Source: Lepas anatifera (taxonomy: Eukaryota; Arthropoda; Thecostraca; Lepadidae). Taken from it: a stretch of 64,000 nt of DNA. The DNA is taken from the NCBI GenBank assembly GCA_034440635.1, contig JAOTON010002268.1, forward strand, positions 1,941,501 through 2,005,500, written 5' to 3'. The notes below the pieces were generated by a model. The model made no database searches, was not told where the DNA came from, and saw only the letters and a program-made list of their open reading frames with translations. Position numbers and translations under genes: made by a program. This document shows, in pieces, positions 23,501-34,609 of this stretch; position 1 is the first letter of the stretch; every line of letters begins with the position of its first letter.

Positions 23501-25375
23501 CAGATCCGTCAGTCATGTTTCTCGAGCTCACAATTACGCTGCGCTGTTTATCTGGACTGCTAGCCAACGGCTCACATCGTCGTAGTGGCACCTTTCCGTA
23601 GGCACACGAATCGGAGTACTGTTCCTCTGGGGTTCGAATGCTCGCCTTCTCGTGACGCTCGGTTCTGAGCAAGTGTAAGTACCGGAAAATATTTCATTTG
23701 AAACGCCACAGCGTGCAGTATCTCTGTATTGTGAAATTTGCGGGGCTGCTTGGTGATAAGTGTGCTGGGCTGGGGCGCTGATGACTCCGTTGGCGGTGGC
23801 TACGGCTGCCGTGCCGGGGAGGCAGGCCACCGCGGCGGCGGCCCCGGCCCTCGGCCCACCCATCGGTCATTTGTAACCGGCCCGGTTGACATTGGCGTCT
23901 GTCGTCCGGGCCCGCAGCCGAACAGGTGTCTGTCGACTCCCCCCACCCCTGCCGCTGCCCCCGCCCCGCGACCGTCGCCGACGACGCTTTTTCCGTGGCG
24001 CGGACGTCGGGAGAGGGGAGAGACCGGCGTGGCCGGCGGCCAGCCGGAGGGCGGCACCGGCTGCGGCACCGCTGCCAAATCGGATCTGCACTACCCAGTG
24101 GGCGGTGCGGCTGTCAAAGCCGGGGCGCGGCGGCGGCAGTCGACGGCGCAATAACGCGCCGGCACGCGGCGACGCCAGCCCGCTCAAGTTCACTGCCGCG
24201 CCGTCGCGAGCCAAAGGCAGCTCCTCCGCCGAGCATCGGCAGCGGCGGGTGTTATACACGGCCGACGCACCCGGGCCGGGCTGCATTTACGGCTGTGTGC
24301 GGCAGATGGCACGGCCGTCCTAACTGGGGGGTGTGGTGGTGGGAGCGGCCGTCGTCGGCGGTCCATCGCAGACCTGTCTGTCACACGCCCGACCACCGTT
24401 CTCACGGCGGAATTATCGACGGACGCAGTGGGCGCCGCCGCTGTCATTTCCGGCGCGGCTCTCAGTCGCTGACGCACCGTCCTTCTCACGCCGAGCCGAC
24501 TGTGGCTAGCGCTAGTGATTTCTGTGGCCTCCAAAACGGCGCTGGGGCTCTGCAGGAAGCAGGCAATTCGGCCGGTCTGTTCGGTGCAGTGCCGCTGCGG
24601 GTCTGCTGCCGCGGCGCCCTCCTCCTGGGGCGGGCCCCGGCCCACGGGATCGTGCTGGAAGTGTCCTCGCTGCAGCGACACCGTGACTTCCGCCGCCGGC
24701 CCTGGGGAGGCGGCGCTGTATTGGCCTGCCGCGCGGTGCAGTGACTTCCGTCGGGCTGGCGTTCAGGAGTCCCCTGACGGACGGCATTAGCATCGACGCC
24801 CGGTCGGATTATTGCATGTGTGCCGCGCGCGCCGGCGGGGCCGCTGCCTGATTGGCCGGAAGCGCGGCGGACGCGGCGGCGGTGATTGGCGCGCGGCAGC
24901 AGGCGGCGCCGGCACGGCTGCTGCCAACCTGCCGACCTCACCGCAGCCATGTCCCGAACCTGCTCACTCCGCCTCACTGCCCAGTCTGGACTGCACCGTC
25001 GGCAGCTGACTGTTCGGGCGCAGCGCCTCAGTGTGTCGCGTGCTGTGCTCGGTTGTATGCCTGGACGGCGTTTGACCCCCGCCTGGTGCGGCCGGGTCCG
25101 GCCGGGTCGGCAGCCTGCCCGCCCTGGTGTCGTCACGTGACCTTGCTTTCACTGCCGCGGCGCCGGGGGACAGTCTTCTGTCGGCTTGGACACTGCAACT
25201 GGACACGCCGGTGGGCTGTCCTGAGTCCTTGGTTAGATCCCACGTATAGATTGCTCCCGGGATGCACTTATGTTGAAGTGGCAGGCTCTTTGATGGTCGT
25301 ATTATAAATAAATCAGAATTGCAACGTGCTGTTGGAAACTTGAATTTTCCCCTTTACAAGGCATTGGTTATTAGG
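20540..25375. other. Gene-free GC-rich stretch
   Basis: The segment from about 22.9 to 25.2 kb is extremely CpG-rich. It produces many long overlapping frames on both strands, all Arg/Ala/Gly/Pro-rich without domains. CCAGTGGCGCATCCAGAG at about 22.05 kb looks like the end of a small hAT-type MITE. Upstream regulatory or untranslated exons of the ELK gene could lie here, but none can be shown. Confidence 0.5.
20874..20915. promoter_or_regulatory. Pair of palindromic CRE-type sites
   Basis: Two perfect TGACGTCA words, at 20874-20881 and 20908-20915, are 34 bases apart start to start in GC-rich DNA. TGACGTCA is the CREB/ATF consensus. No transcription start can be assigned, so a regulatory role is only a possibility. 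Confidence 0.3.
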
Positions 25376-25548
25376 GTTGGGTGGCTTTATGGATAGCGCG
25401 TCTGCCTACCTAGCCAGCGGTCCCGGGTTCAAGTCCTGGTGGAGACTCTGAATAAGTCTATCTGATCCCCCAAAGCTCTCACAACAGAGTGAGAGTTGGC
25501 GATGCCGTCTAACCTTGGCATTTGGTGCGTCGTTATCTCCAACAATTA
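25376..25548 (+). repeat. tRNA-Arg-derived SINE
   Basis: GGTGGCTTTATGGATAGCGC, a TCTGCCTACCTAGCCAG anticodon-arm relic and CCCGGGTTCAAGTCCTGG follow a tRNA-Arg-like order. The B-box GGTTCAAGTCC is perfect. The anticodon stem no longer pairs, so this is not a functional tRNA gene. A tRNA-unrelated body (GACTCTGAATAAGTC...CTGATCCCC) follows and is shared with 6525-6640. The 3' border lies at or next to the TTAA of the following MITE. Confidence 0.75.
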
Positions 25549-26540
25549 TTAACCCGCGCCCACCGGGGTCGGCGCCACCTTCGCCCACCGGGGGCCATCG
25601 ATGGCCCCCTCTAACTCCGAAAATATGGGCGTTAACGCAAATCTGCAAAGTGCAATAGAAAGCTCGCGTGAATTCAGTAAGAAATTACTTGCATGTTTTA
25701 GTGCTCAGGTCAATGGTTTGACCTCCAGAGGTCAAATTGGGTCAAGATCGGCTATTTTACCAAATATGCAATGATTAAGCAAACTGGGCATAACTCTTAT
25801 GTCATTAGAGCTATTGAGGCCTGGTAAAGTACATTTGATAGCAAATTGCCAGTACTTTTCGCTATGTGGAACGTAAAGACCTCCCGCCAGTGGTTTGACC
25901 GCCAGAGGTCACCTCGTGACCTAATATGACCTGAGGTCACGAAAGGTCAAAAGTGACCTGCCGTATATCAAATGAAAGCCAGTGACAAGACAAACACGAT
26001 GGTGTTTGTTTCACCGCTCTAGCCCAATTAGGTCAAAGTTATTGTCAAAATACTGTTTTTGACCCTGGTGACCTTGGATGACCTTGGAAAGTCAAAGGGC
26101 AAATATGACCCCTGGGATCCGTGAAAGGGTGTCCAAAACGTTGTTCTGAGCAGTCTGGTATTTGCAATCATTTTTGTGGCTTTCATATCATGAAATAGCT
26201 TTTCCCATGCTTTTCCAATGGGAGATGTCGCCTCGCGACCTGACCTCAGGGCACGAAATCGAAAATCCCGGATATACACCTTGTAGACCCTGGAGGGTCA
26301 TGAAGTGTAGGAAGTTTCAAATCGATCGACTTTGAAATGTAGCTCTTCGACCTCTAAAGGTGAAGTGAGGTGACCTTGGTTGACCTCGTCTGGTGACCTG
26401 ACCTTGGATGACCCGGGGTAAAAATTTCAGGGATGATGGGAAAATGATGCAGTGAGAGGTGGCCCTCAACCGCGGTGCTGCGCCTGTGTTTTTCTGCTAT
26501 CCCGGAAAACCTTAGGGGGCCATCGATGGCCCCGGGTTAA
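25549..26540 (+). mobile_element. TTAA-type (piggyBac-like) MITE, family A, copy 3
   Basis: Flanked by TTAA (25549-25552 and 26537-26540), with left end CCCGCGCCCACCGGGG and right end GGGGGCCATCGATGGCCCCG before GG|TTAA. It is 992 bases including both TTAA copies. The body matches the copy at 19509. By eye at least 15 AGGTCA/TGACCT hexamers occur, including close pairs such as AGGTCACCTCGTGACCT and TGACCTGAGGTCA. No transposase remains. Mobilisation would need a piggyBac-type enzyme supplied elsewhere. Confidence 0.87.
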
Positions 26541-29093
26541 AGCAGTGAAAGCTGGAAAACCGGTTTTCGCTTTACTAAGCTGCTAAATCAGTAATTTACT
26601 AATGCTGTGCAACCATATCCGGTGTCTGCAATATTTTAAGTCAGTGCAAATGTCACCAGTAGTGGCGGAAGACGTTTATAGCCTTCATGAGCTGGCCATG
26701 GTGGCAGCGGCCCTTGCAGTCCGTACCGGTCAGCAGCCGCAGCTCAGGCGTCAGACCCGCGACCGGATGGACCTGTAGCACGAGTTACTACTAACCCCGC
26801 TCAGTGGGCACGTGCGGCCCCGTCGCCGTGCGATGTTGTGGCCGGCGTGGCGCGCTCCCCGCGGACGTGTCTGTGATGGGTTAGCCGGCGAGGAGCAGCC
26901 ACATGTCTGGCGGATCGGGGCGTCATCAGTCAGATGAGCGGCGCACAGCTGCTGTACAGCCGCGCCCGGTGCCTCCCGGCCGGTGATCTGACCTGTGGGA
27001 GATGCTGCGGCGCCGAGGCAGGCCCGCCGCCCGCCGACGGGCCGCTGCAATTTCCGGCGCCGACGTGTGATGAGGCGCGGCAGGCTGAGCCCTCGGATCC
27101 AGGCAGGTCGGGGCAGAATGCCTGCTGTCATTAATGCTGCCCGGACAGTGTCGTTGGCTGTCGTGGTCACTGGTGCACTATGTCGCTGCTGGGTTTATGC
27201 TGACTGCTACTGAAAACCAGCTATTGTGTTGGCGGCTTTTCAATGTCTGGCACTGTGTTTGTCAGTGTGTATACATTGTCGCGGTAGCAGGGTCCATCTG
27301 CAGTCCGGTGTTGAGAGCTCGGGGCCGGAGCGTGCTGCATGTTCTGTGTGCGGCGGCTCTGCGCTGGTAGGCGGCTGCTGGTGCCGGCGCCGTCGTTTTT
27401 GTCCTGTAACGGTGACGGTGGGGACACGCGGCCGACAGTGCGATACCAGATACAGATAGTGCACCGGAAATGCGCGCCACGGCCTGCTCGCGCCGGCGCT
27501 ACCCCGCTACTGTGGCCGTGAACTCTCCCGGATGCGATGTTGTCTCTGGGCTCCGGCTCAGGTGCTGGCTCACAACTCTGGTGATTTAAAAGTCGAATTG
27601 GTAACACTAATGCGATGTCGTTGCCGTCGCTGCATCGGAAACTTGGAGGGACTTTCTTGGAAGCGTCCAGCTCGTCTGCTGAATTACATTCACTTCGTCT
27701 AAAGTGATTGTCGTTCCATTGATGAGTTGCAATCAGAACTGTGTGAGTTTGCATGACCATGTTTCAGACCAATGACTATTGAATCAACCGCGTGTATGCT
27801 GTTTAAAACTCACCGCCCGTAATTACGGCGGTCGGAACAAAGCGTCGGATGATGGGCGCTGGTGAAACGCCAGCTCACGGTGGCAAGCCATTCTCATTTA
27901 CTCGTGTCATGAAGTCGCCATTTGTTGCATCACAACAGGGGCGCAGGTACCACCTGACCTGCGCCGCCAGCGGGAGCTCTCCCCGCCCGGGTTGTCCGTG
28001 AGTCGGAGCCGTCAGCTGTCTCAGAGCCCGCCCGCTCCGGTGTGCGCCACGCTGACCGCACGGCCACACCTGTTGACTCAGTCCCCGCTCTGCGCAACTG
28101 GTATCTGCCGCGACGCCGGCCACACGACTGTTATCTAGGCTCAAATACAGTGGAGCGGCTGTCGATGACGGTATGCGGCCGGAGTCACACCGGCCAGCTC
28201 AGACGCTCCCACTGCCCCCTCCCGCCCCCCACGTCACCTGTGTCCGTCCCACACCCGCACCGGTCCTCTGGAACGGACCGCACACTGAGGAGGCTAGGAC
28301 GGACGTGTTGTTGAAGACCGAGATCGGTTGATACCCCACTTAAACAAGCCTGCCAATGTGATTTGTTCCCAGATAGTCGCACTACTGCAAGAAAAACGGG
28401 AGCTCTTACGCAAGATGCGTTTCACACGCGCACGCGTCTCTGACTCTCACTCAACACGAGTTCTTTGCTGGTGCTTGACTGGTCCGTTTGATGTAGATAG
28501 GCATCAAGTTGACAGTCGAATCAAAGCGGCCTGCTATGTTCTGATTCCTATTCACAGACGAAGCATCTGATCGTTCTTCCCATTTTCTGATGTGAAGAAC
28601 ATCTATATTTTCGGGCTTATCGGACAGGCGGGCCTCTGAATTAATTGATAATAGGCATAAAGAAATAATGAATAATGAAATAGAATTATGAAATGAAGTG
28701 CAATTAAAATCCTACAATAATAGTGATGGGTGAGGTATAGCCAAGACGATGAAGCGCCCCAAAACTCCAAAATAGACAAACACAGGCGGGCTACATGGCA
28801 TTTCCTTATCACCTTGATGCGCGTTATTGCGATTTTTTTCTTTTGTTGCTGGGTATTTGCTAGCAAAAATGCATTTTTTCGTTATTTTACTTTTCTAAGG
28901 TCATTACCGCTCATGTAACGAAATGCCAAATAAGCAAGCAAGCAAAATCATTGAATACCGTGCGCAAGTATTTTATGAGGACCAGCGTGCTCTAAACCCG
29001 CATGATGGCTGCTGCGGTTTCCCGTCGCGGTGTGAATGTTAGCTGAGTTCTCGCCATCGGCACCCCTCTGACCGGACCCCTGTGTGCTCGGCA
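26541..29093. other. Upstream region of the ELK coding exons
   Basis: CpG-rich DNA to about 28.3 kb, then AT-rich DNA to 29.0 kb. No coding exon is supported. Near 28.73-28.77 kb, GGTATAGCC...GAAGCGCCCCAAAACTCC resembles a decayed LINE-type 3' tail. 5' untranslated exons or the promoter of the ELK gene may lie here or further upstream. Confidence 0.5.
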
Positions 29094-29099
29094 GTTGGC

Positions 29100-29347
29100 A
29101 TGGACAGCAACATCACGCTGTGGCAGTTCCTGCTGGAGCTGCTGCTGTCCGACCAGTACACGCCCATCATCCAGTGGACGAGCCAGGAGGGCGAGTTCAA
29201 GCTGGTCAACGCCGAGGAGGTGGCCAAGCTCTGGGGCATCCGCAAGAATAAGCCCAACATGAACTACGACAAGCTGAGCCGAGCTCTGCGATATTACTAC
29301 GATAAGAACATCATCAAGAAGGTTATGGGACAGAAGTTTGTCTACAA
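29100..29347 (+). CDS. Elk: ELK-type ETS transcription factor, coding exon 1 (ETS domain)
   Basis: This exon encodes the DNA-binding ETS domain of a ternary-complex-factor-like regulator, which in known ELK proteins binds GGA(A/T) sites next to SRF and is activated by MAP kinase. From ATG at 29100, residues 1-82 begin [15 protein letters not shown] and carry the three ETS tryptophans (W8, W26, W45). The recognition helix is [16 protein letters not shown], with the two DNA-contacting arginines R61 and R64. The exon ends TAC AA before GTGAGT at 29348 and leaves a codon split after its second base. A GCAG acceptor at 29090-29093 suggests a spliced 5' leader just before the ATG, although an in-frame GTG upstream (29082) keeps the frame open. 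An N-terminal ETS domain with [15 protein letters not shown] is the ELK signature, as opposed to the C-terminal ETS of Ets1, Pnt or Yan. Family assignment is strong; orthology to ELK1, ELK3 or ELK4 individually is not resolvable. Confidence 0.95.
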
Positions 29348-29849
29348 GTGAGTATGCTGTGTGTTGTTTCGCGTGGTTGAGAGTTTGTTAAGGAAGGAGT
29401 TGACAGAGTGGTATGTGTGATGTTACAGACTGAAAAATTATGTTCCACATGATTTTGCAAAAGTGGTAACAAGGTCGCTTAAGAACGTGCGACAAACATT
29501 TAATTAAACATAGAGCAAACGAAAATGCTAGCTGTCCGATGAGGAGTGTCGATAACCCATGTTTTGGCTGTGCCATGATTAGAATTGAAAAGCAATCGCT
29601 GCCACAAGTGTCAGTGGTACTTTGCGACGTTTGTGTCTAAGCTACATTCCGACCCGATTGTCAAACACTTGTCAAAGGTGTGTGGATAATGATCTGACTA
29701 GGTGAAGTACAGATTCCGGGTTGGAAACCCTGTGGTTGGTCAGCAGCCAGCACCTACTTGGATTTATCTCTAAAAGCTTCTATTCCCATGGTAGCTATAG
29801 AGCTGTAATCTGGGCTAAGCTTGATATATTTAAAGTTTGCCTTGTTTGC

Positions 29850-29981
29850 GGCAGCTCTTCGGCAGCTATAAATGACAGCTTTTATAGGTTACACCCAAGA
29901 CCGGCCCGTTAGGGTCTGATGAAATTGCAGAGTTCGGCGCGCTATATAGCCCCGGGAACTGAGGCGCCCTAAAACCCTAAC

Positions 29982-29985
<4 letters not shown>
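29850..29985 (+). repeat. LINE/SINE 3' tail copy in ELK intron 1
   Basis: It shares GACAGCTTTTATAGGTTAC with 3010-3165. Its last ~55 bases (GGCGCGCTATATAGCC...GAGGCGCCCTAAAACCC) match the 3' end of the non-LTR element at 54.92-54.97 kb. The (CA)n tract begins directly at its end, where the LINE normally has a short AC tail. Confidence 0.7.
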
Positions 29986-30256
<271 letters not shown>

Positions 30257-31733
30257 CACATCTGCCGTCCTTTTTAAACCTGAGTTATTCGCTGAATGCA
30301 GTATAACACGGCAAGGTACGTTTTCGCTGCTATAAATATGCATCACAATAGTGATTTTTTCCTTGTGCCCGGTCCCGTTAGAAGTGTTCAACTGCTCTTT
30401 GAATTCTTGGGCCATCGTGATTTTGTACCGGTTCCAGAATAAATGAGAAATCCCAGCACCTTGCAGAACTTACCTAAACGGGAAGCTTAGCAAACATTTT
30501 TGAGTTTTTGGAGTAGTTTTGTCTCTTTTCGTGTGGGAATAGCTTTTTTTAATCAATTGCGTGAAAGTTTCGCAAGTTGTGTCGCTTTTGAAAGATATTT
30601 TGGTTAGCAGAGATGATTTAAGTGTAAGCAGAAAGAACACGAAGAGTAAATATTTCTGCCTGACATGGGAAATCGGTCCTTCAGTCGAGCTTTCTGCGTC
30701 AGGTCTCCTGGCACGCTACTCTGATAAAATGCCGTGGGTGTGGGAATGCATTCGAGCAACTTCGTTGCTCCAAGAAACTGCAAAACATACTCCAATCGCT
30801 CTTTCTGGCGCAGAGTTGTGGTCGTATCTGCCAAACTCAGTTGAAAATTATGTCATCTCCTATTTCGTGTCTAATTCTCTAACAACCTTGAAGTTCTATT
30901 TTGGAATTGTGTTCTTCATAGGACAGTGGCATTTGAACCTGATTCCTTTGCCAATGCATGTATACACGTATTACCGGGCTAGTGCGAACCTGTCCAGGTC
31001 CCTCTCCTGCTAGAAGAAGAAGAGGTGTTCCGCCATGGATGGAATTCGTGTAGTAATCCTTAAAAGAAAACTTTAATACGAATGACTGATAAAGATGCTG
31101 AATGAGTCATCTACTGTTGGCAGGCATTGGGATGGTGCTGTGTGTCAGTTTTTTATTAGCGTTTTGGCCGATAGGCCAGTCCAGTGCTAATACCCGACAC
31201 TGGACTAGTAGCCTAGTATTGACTGAACCCGGCCGCGCCGCCGAGCGCAGGCCATCCGGGACTCTGTGCAAGCCGCGCTCCCAACTTGTAGCAAAGTTAG
31301 AGCAAACCTCGTCAGTGCCATGTCGAACACGTTCTTAATCACCCTCTGCCAAAGTGGACCGGGCGCCTGTCCAGACAGTCAAAATCTGACGAGCTATCCC
31401 ATGTCTCTGGAATTCGGGTGTCTTCCATTATGGTGTGTGGGCCGGCCGTGCCCTGTCGTCCTGTGAGAGGTGGCTGCTAATAGATTCTGCGCGCCGCTCA
31501 TCGTTTTGTCATTATTGGCCGTGCGTGAAAAACGAGCTGACTGCGACAGTTCTTTGTTTAAAGGCACGGCGCGCGTCCGGCTCCTGCCAGCCAAATGATG
31601 AATACTAATGGCGTCCCGCGCGCCCGGTTTTAGCCGAAGCGAACCGAGTCGGGAGCGTACCTTAACAAAGCGACAGCGTCGCCATCTATATCGCAGTGGT
31701 GCGGTGTTCCTGACACCTGTCCCTCGCCTCCAG

Positions 31734-31993
31734 GTTCGTCACATTTCCCGAGCACATGAAGTTTGAGAAGTCGGTACCGTTCCACGTGAAGATGGAGCAG
31801 CTGCAGAAGTCTGGCGGTCCGGGCGGCGGTGGCGCGGGAACGCCGCAGCCGGCGCCTGCCGCGGCACCGCCGCAGCAGCCCACGCCGCCGCAGCAGCAGC
31901 CGCCGCCGCCTCCGCCGCAGCAGCCACCCTCCCTGGCCAAAATGTCTGGCTTCAGCCCCTACTCCGCAGCCATGCACAACAACCTCATGCGAA
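31734..31993 (+). CDS. Elk: ELK-type ETS transcription factor, coding exon 2
   Basis: The exon starts with the G that completes Lys83 and continues FVTFPEHMKFEKSVPF, the conserved end of the ETS domain seen in ELK proteins (K-F-V-x-F-P-E). A linker follows, rich in Gly, then Ala/Pro/Gln (a poly-Q/P stretch coded by CAGCAG/CCGCCG runs). It ends SLAKMSGFSPYSAAMHNN LMR. The acceptor is CTCCAG at 31728-31733 and the donor GTGAGT at 31994. The exon ends one base into a codon (A|AC, Asn), which matches the phase of exon 3. Residues 84-169 are encoded here. Low-complexity Pro/Gln content is ordinary for the region between the ETS domain and the B-box of ELK proteins. Confidence 0.9.
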
Positions 31994-33526
31994 GTGAGTT
32001 TCCTCTTCACTGAGTGGGATGAGGCTGGGAAGATGAGTGACGCCTACCGCGTGTCCATTTTTTATTGCTGCGTGTAGGTTACGAGGCTTAATGCGGTTGC
32101 TGTGTAGCGTGACCCGTTTTCGGCTCCCTCTGAATGACGTGAGACAGTCTCTTGAAGGGAGCTGAGTGGCTGGGGTGGGGCTGTCAGTGTCGCTGGTTAG
32201 AGTCGATGATAGATTACCTCCTTCCCTGTCACAGCCCCAAATTACCCCATCAAGGGCGTCTGAAGTTTTCAAATACCCTGCAGCATCGCGTCTTCTGGGC
32301 TATTTTCCGCCCCGGAGACAGAACAGTGGTGAGACTGTCTATTGGGGAATTCATCGATTAAATTTTATATCGCCAATATGAAGTTATTCAAGAGATTTGG
32401 CTGTGTGGGTAAAACAAGTTTCGTGCTAGCTCATTGTCATTAGTTCGAGGTTAAAAGCGATATTTGTGCCGCAGAAGTGAACCCAATTTTGAGGCTAGCT
32501 AAATACGAAGACTATTTACGCTTATATTTAATCTTCACGGAAACGTGTTTTCTCTGATCTGAAAACTCTGTTGCATCCGGGATCGTTTCACTTCGAAGAA
32601 GTCATCTGCATGGGACGTTACAGCACAACCCAGCAACCTCCTGTCTATAATTAGCTGCTCGTTGCGAACTAGCAGTCTGTCCAGTAATCGTATACCATAA
32701 CAGTGGGTCTTCCGGTAAGGAGGTGGGGTAGTCTGATGTTTTTTAGCAGTTTTGCTCGGCATGGTGGAGCCCGGGCTCGAAATGTGGAGTACCATGGGGG
32801 CGCAGTTAGCGCTGGCAGTCGACGCTGCGCGGTAAAATTCCTGAGGACACCGCTGTAAAAATACACATATTATTATTGTTTGAAAAGGCTGTGGTATCCG
32901 GGATGACTGGCGGGCCGGCTGGTTGGCACGGGTCCGGTGGCTGGTGCTCTGTGACGGCCCGCTGAGCGTCGCCTGCTCGCAGCTGTGCTGGTGCACGAGC
33001 GCCGCTGTCGCCACTGCCATCTGGCGGCGCCGGCCGAAGCTGACTGCGCGGCTGTCTTCGCCGCTGTTTAGATGGGGTCGGACAGACGGTGTTTATAGAG
33101 CAGAGACCGGAGTTGCGCAGAGACCGCCGTTTTTGTCGGCTCCGAAAGTGCCGCTTTATTTTCGTTTGAAGGGCCTGTTTTATTTCCTTCTTGCCGGGCA
33201 TTATTATTGTTTGAAAGTGAATGCTAGCTGATGCTCAGTGAGGTCTTCTGCTTTTATGTGTGTTTATTTTCTCTCTGTGAGTTCATTAACAGCGCGTTTC
33301 AGGATCACACAGCAGGGTTCTGTTTTAAGCAAGCCTTTATTTGTTTATGCATTTGAGCAACTTTTCATGATTTGATAAAACACATCCGGCATCTGTTTTA
33401 ATCGGTCTGTAGCCTGTAGATGACCTCGGACAGCAACGTCTCTGTATATTCCACAAAAAATAGTCCAGTCTCAGGTTGAGAAGTTCAGCAGCTGGGGCGC
33501 TAATCGGCTGCACTGGTCTGTTACAG
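31994..33526 (+). other. ELK intron 2
   Basis: A 1,533-base GT-AG intron (GTGAGTTT donor, CTGTTACAG acceptor). A moderately GC-rich patch lies at 32.9-33.1 kb. No repeat or exon is recognised. Confidence 0.85.
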
Positions 33527-34609
33527 ACTCCTCGATGGACTCCATCTCCATGTACCAGTCGTTTCTGCGGCACCCCTACGGTATGGGGCGCTGCCGCCGC
33601 GCGACATGTACCGGGAGCTGCGCAACTACCACGAGCTGCCGCCGGCGTCGTCGGCGGTGCCCCGCCTGCCTCCCCGCGGCCGCCGCCGCCACCGGCTCAG
33701 GCGCACCTGCCGGAGCCGCCGCCGGCGCCGCAGCCGCCGCCCTCCCACCAGCCGGCCGAGCCGCCGCCGCCTCCTCACCCCGCTGGCGACGAAGGCCGCG
33801 ACAGCAGGTCACCGTCCGGCTCCAAACCGGCGCCAGCGCGCGAGCCGCGCATCAAACTGGAACCGCCCGGCACGCCGGAGCGGCCGCGGCTGCCGCCCGT
33901 GCCGCCCATCTGCATCAAACAGGAGACGGAGGAGATGGAGGAGGGCGACGTGGCGGCGCCGTTCGAGCGGCGACCTCTGGCGCTGACCTCGCCCCGCTGT
34001 CGCTCTCCGCGCCGCTCCCCGCTGCGGTCTCCCATGGCACTGAAGACGCCCAAGTCGCCGCTGTCGCTGCTGACGCCCAAGTCGCCGCTGCGCTCGCCGG
34101 CGGTACGCAGCAGGAGCCCCGAGGCGGCGGTGAGCTCGCAGTGGCGGCCGCCGCAGCAGGCTCAGGACCAGCCCATTAACCTGGAAATGCCCAAGGCGCG
34201 CGGCGCCAAACCTCGCCCAGCCCACAGCAAGCCCAGCAAACAGAAGCCGAGCCCGCTGTCGATCACGTCGATGGACTCGAGCTCGCCGCTGTCCAGCCCG
34301 CACCCGTACTCGGCGAACTCGCTCAACACGCCCGTGGTGAACCTGGCGTCTCCGTCGTACCTGCCGGTCGTGCCGACGCCGACGCCGTACGGCCCGTTCC
34401 ACTTCTTCCCGTCGTTCTCGCCGATGGCCAACCTGAGTCCGCATTTCGGCGCGACGCAGGGCTCCATCTTCCAGTTCCCGCCGGTGTTGACGTCCACCAG
34501 CCACCTGCTGGTGCCGCGGTCGCCGTCGCTGCCGCTGCTCACGCCGCCCGAACAGGTGGCGCCACTCAGCCTCGTCTCACCCAGCAAAACCATATCAGTG
34601 AAGCTATGA
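33527..34609 (+). CDS. Elk: ELK-type ETS transcription factor, last coding exon (two apparent 1-base frame breaks)
   Basis: After the split Asn codon the protein reads SSMDSISMYQSFLRHPYGMG, then changes frame twice: once at a G run (33585-33588) and once at a C run (33672-33675). The intervening DMYRELRNYHELPPASSAV and the following Pro-rich stretch are clearly the same protein in successive frames. Downstream are two SUMO-type motifs, IKLE (33851-33862) and IKQE (33914-33925), placed as in the ELK repression region. Clusters of SP/TP sites follow (LLTPKSPLRSP, SSPLSSPHP, NTPVVNLASP). An FHFFPSFSPMANLSP block then leads to FQFP (34469-34480), the DEF motif that docks ERK in ELK proteins. It ends VSPSKTISVKL before TGA at 34607-34609. 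The MYQSFL segment may correspond to the SRF-binding B-box, but that is weak. The full protein would be about 530 residues, longer than vertebrate ELKs because of Pro/Gln linkers. The two breaks look like homopolymer errors rather than a dead gene, because everything after them is conserved. Confidence 0.9.
   Translation, partial: TPRWTPSPCTSRFCGTPTVWGAAAARHVPGAAQLPRAAAGVVGGAPPASPRPPPPPAQAHLPEPPPAPQPPPSHQPAEPPPPPHPAGDEGRDSRSPSGSKPAPAREPRIKLEPPGTPERPRLPPVPPICIKQETEEMEEGDVAAPFERRPLALTSPRCRSPRRSPLRSPMALKTPKSPLSLLTPKSPLRSPAVRSRSPEAAVSSQWRPPQQAQDQPINLEMPKARGAKPRPAHSKPSKQKPSPLSITSMDSSSPLSSPHPYSANSLNTPVVNLASPSYLPVVPTPTPYGPFHFFPSFSPMANLSPHFGATQGSIFQFPPVLTSTSHLLVPRSPSLPLLTPPEQVAPLSLVSPSKTISVKL

Noticed and set aside
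23900..25140. Several long frames on both strands, for example a 272-residue one at 23926-24744
   Set aside because: Stop codons are scarce by composition in extremely GC-rich DNA. Frames overlap on both strands with Arg/Ala/Pro-rich, domain-free sequence.
25376..25460. An intact tRNA-Arg gene
   Set aside because: The B-box is perfect, but the anticodon stem does not pair and a SINE body follows directly.
33809..34504. A 231-residue frame on the minus strand
   Set aside because: It is the Arg-rich antisense shadow of the ELK last exon.
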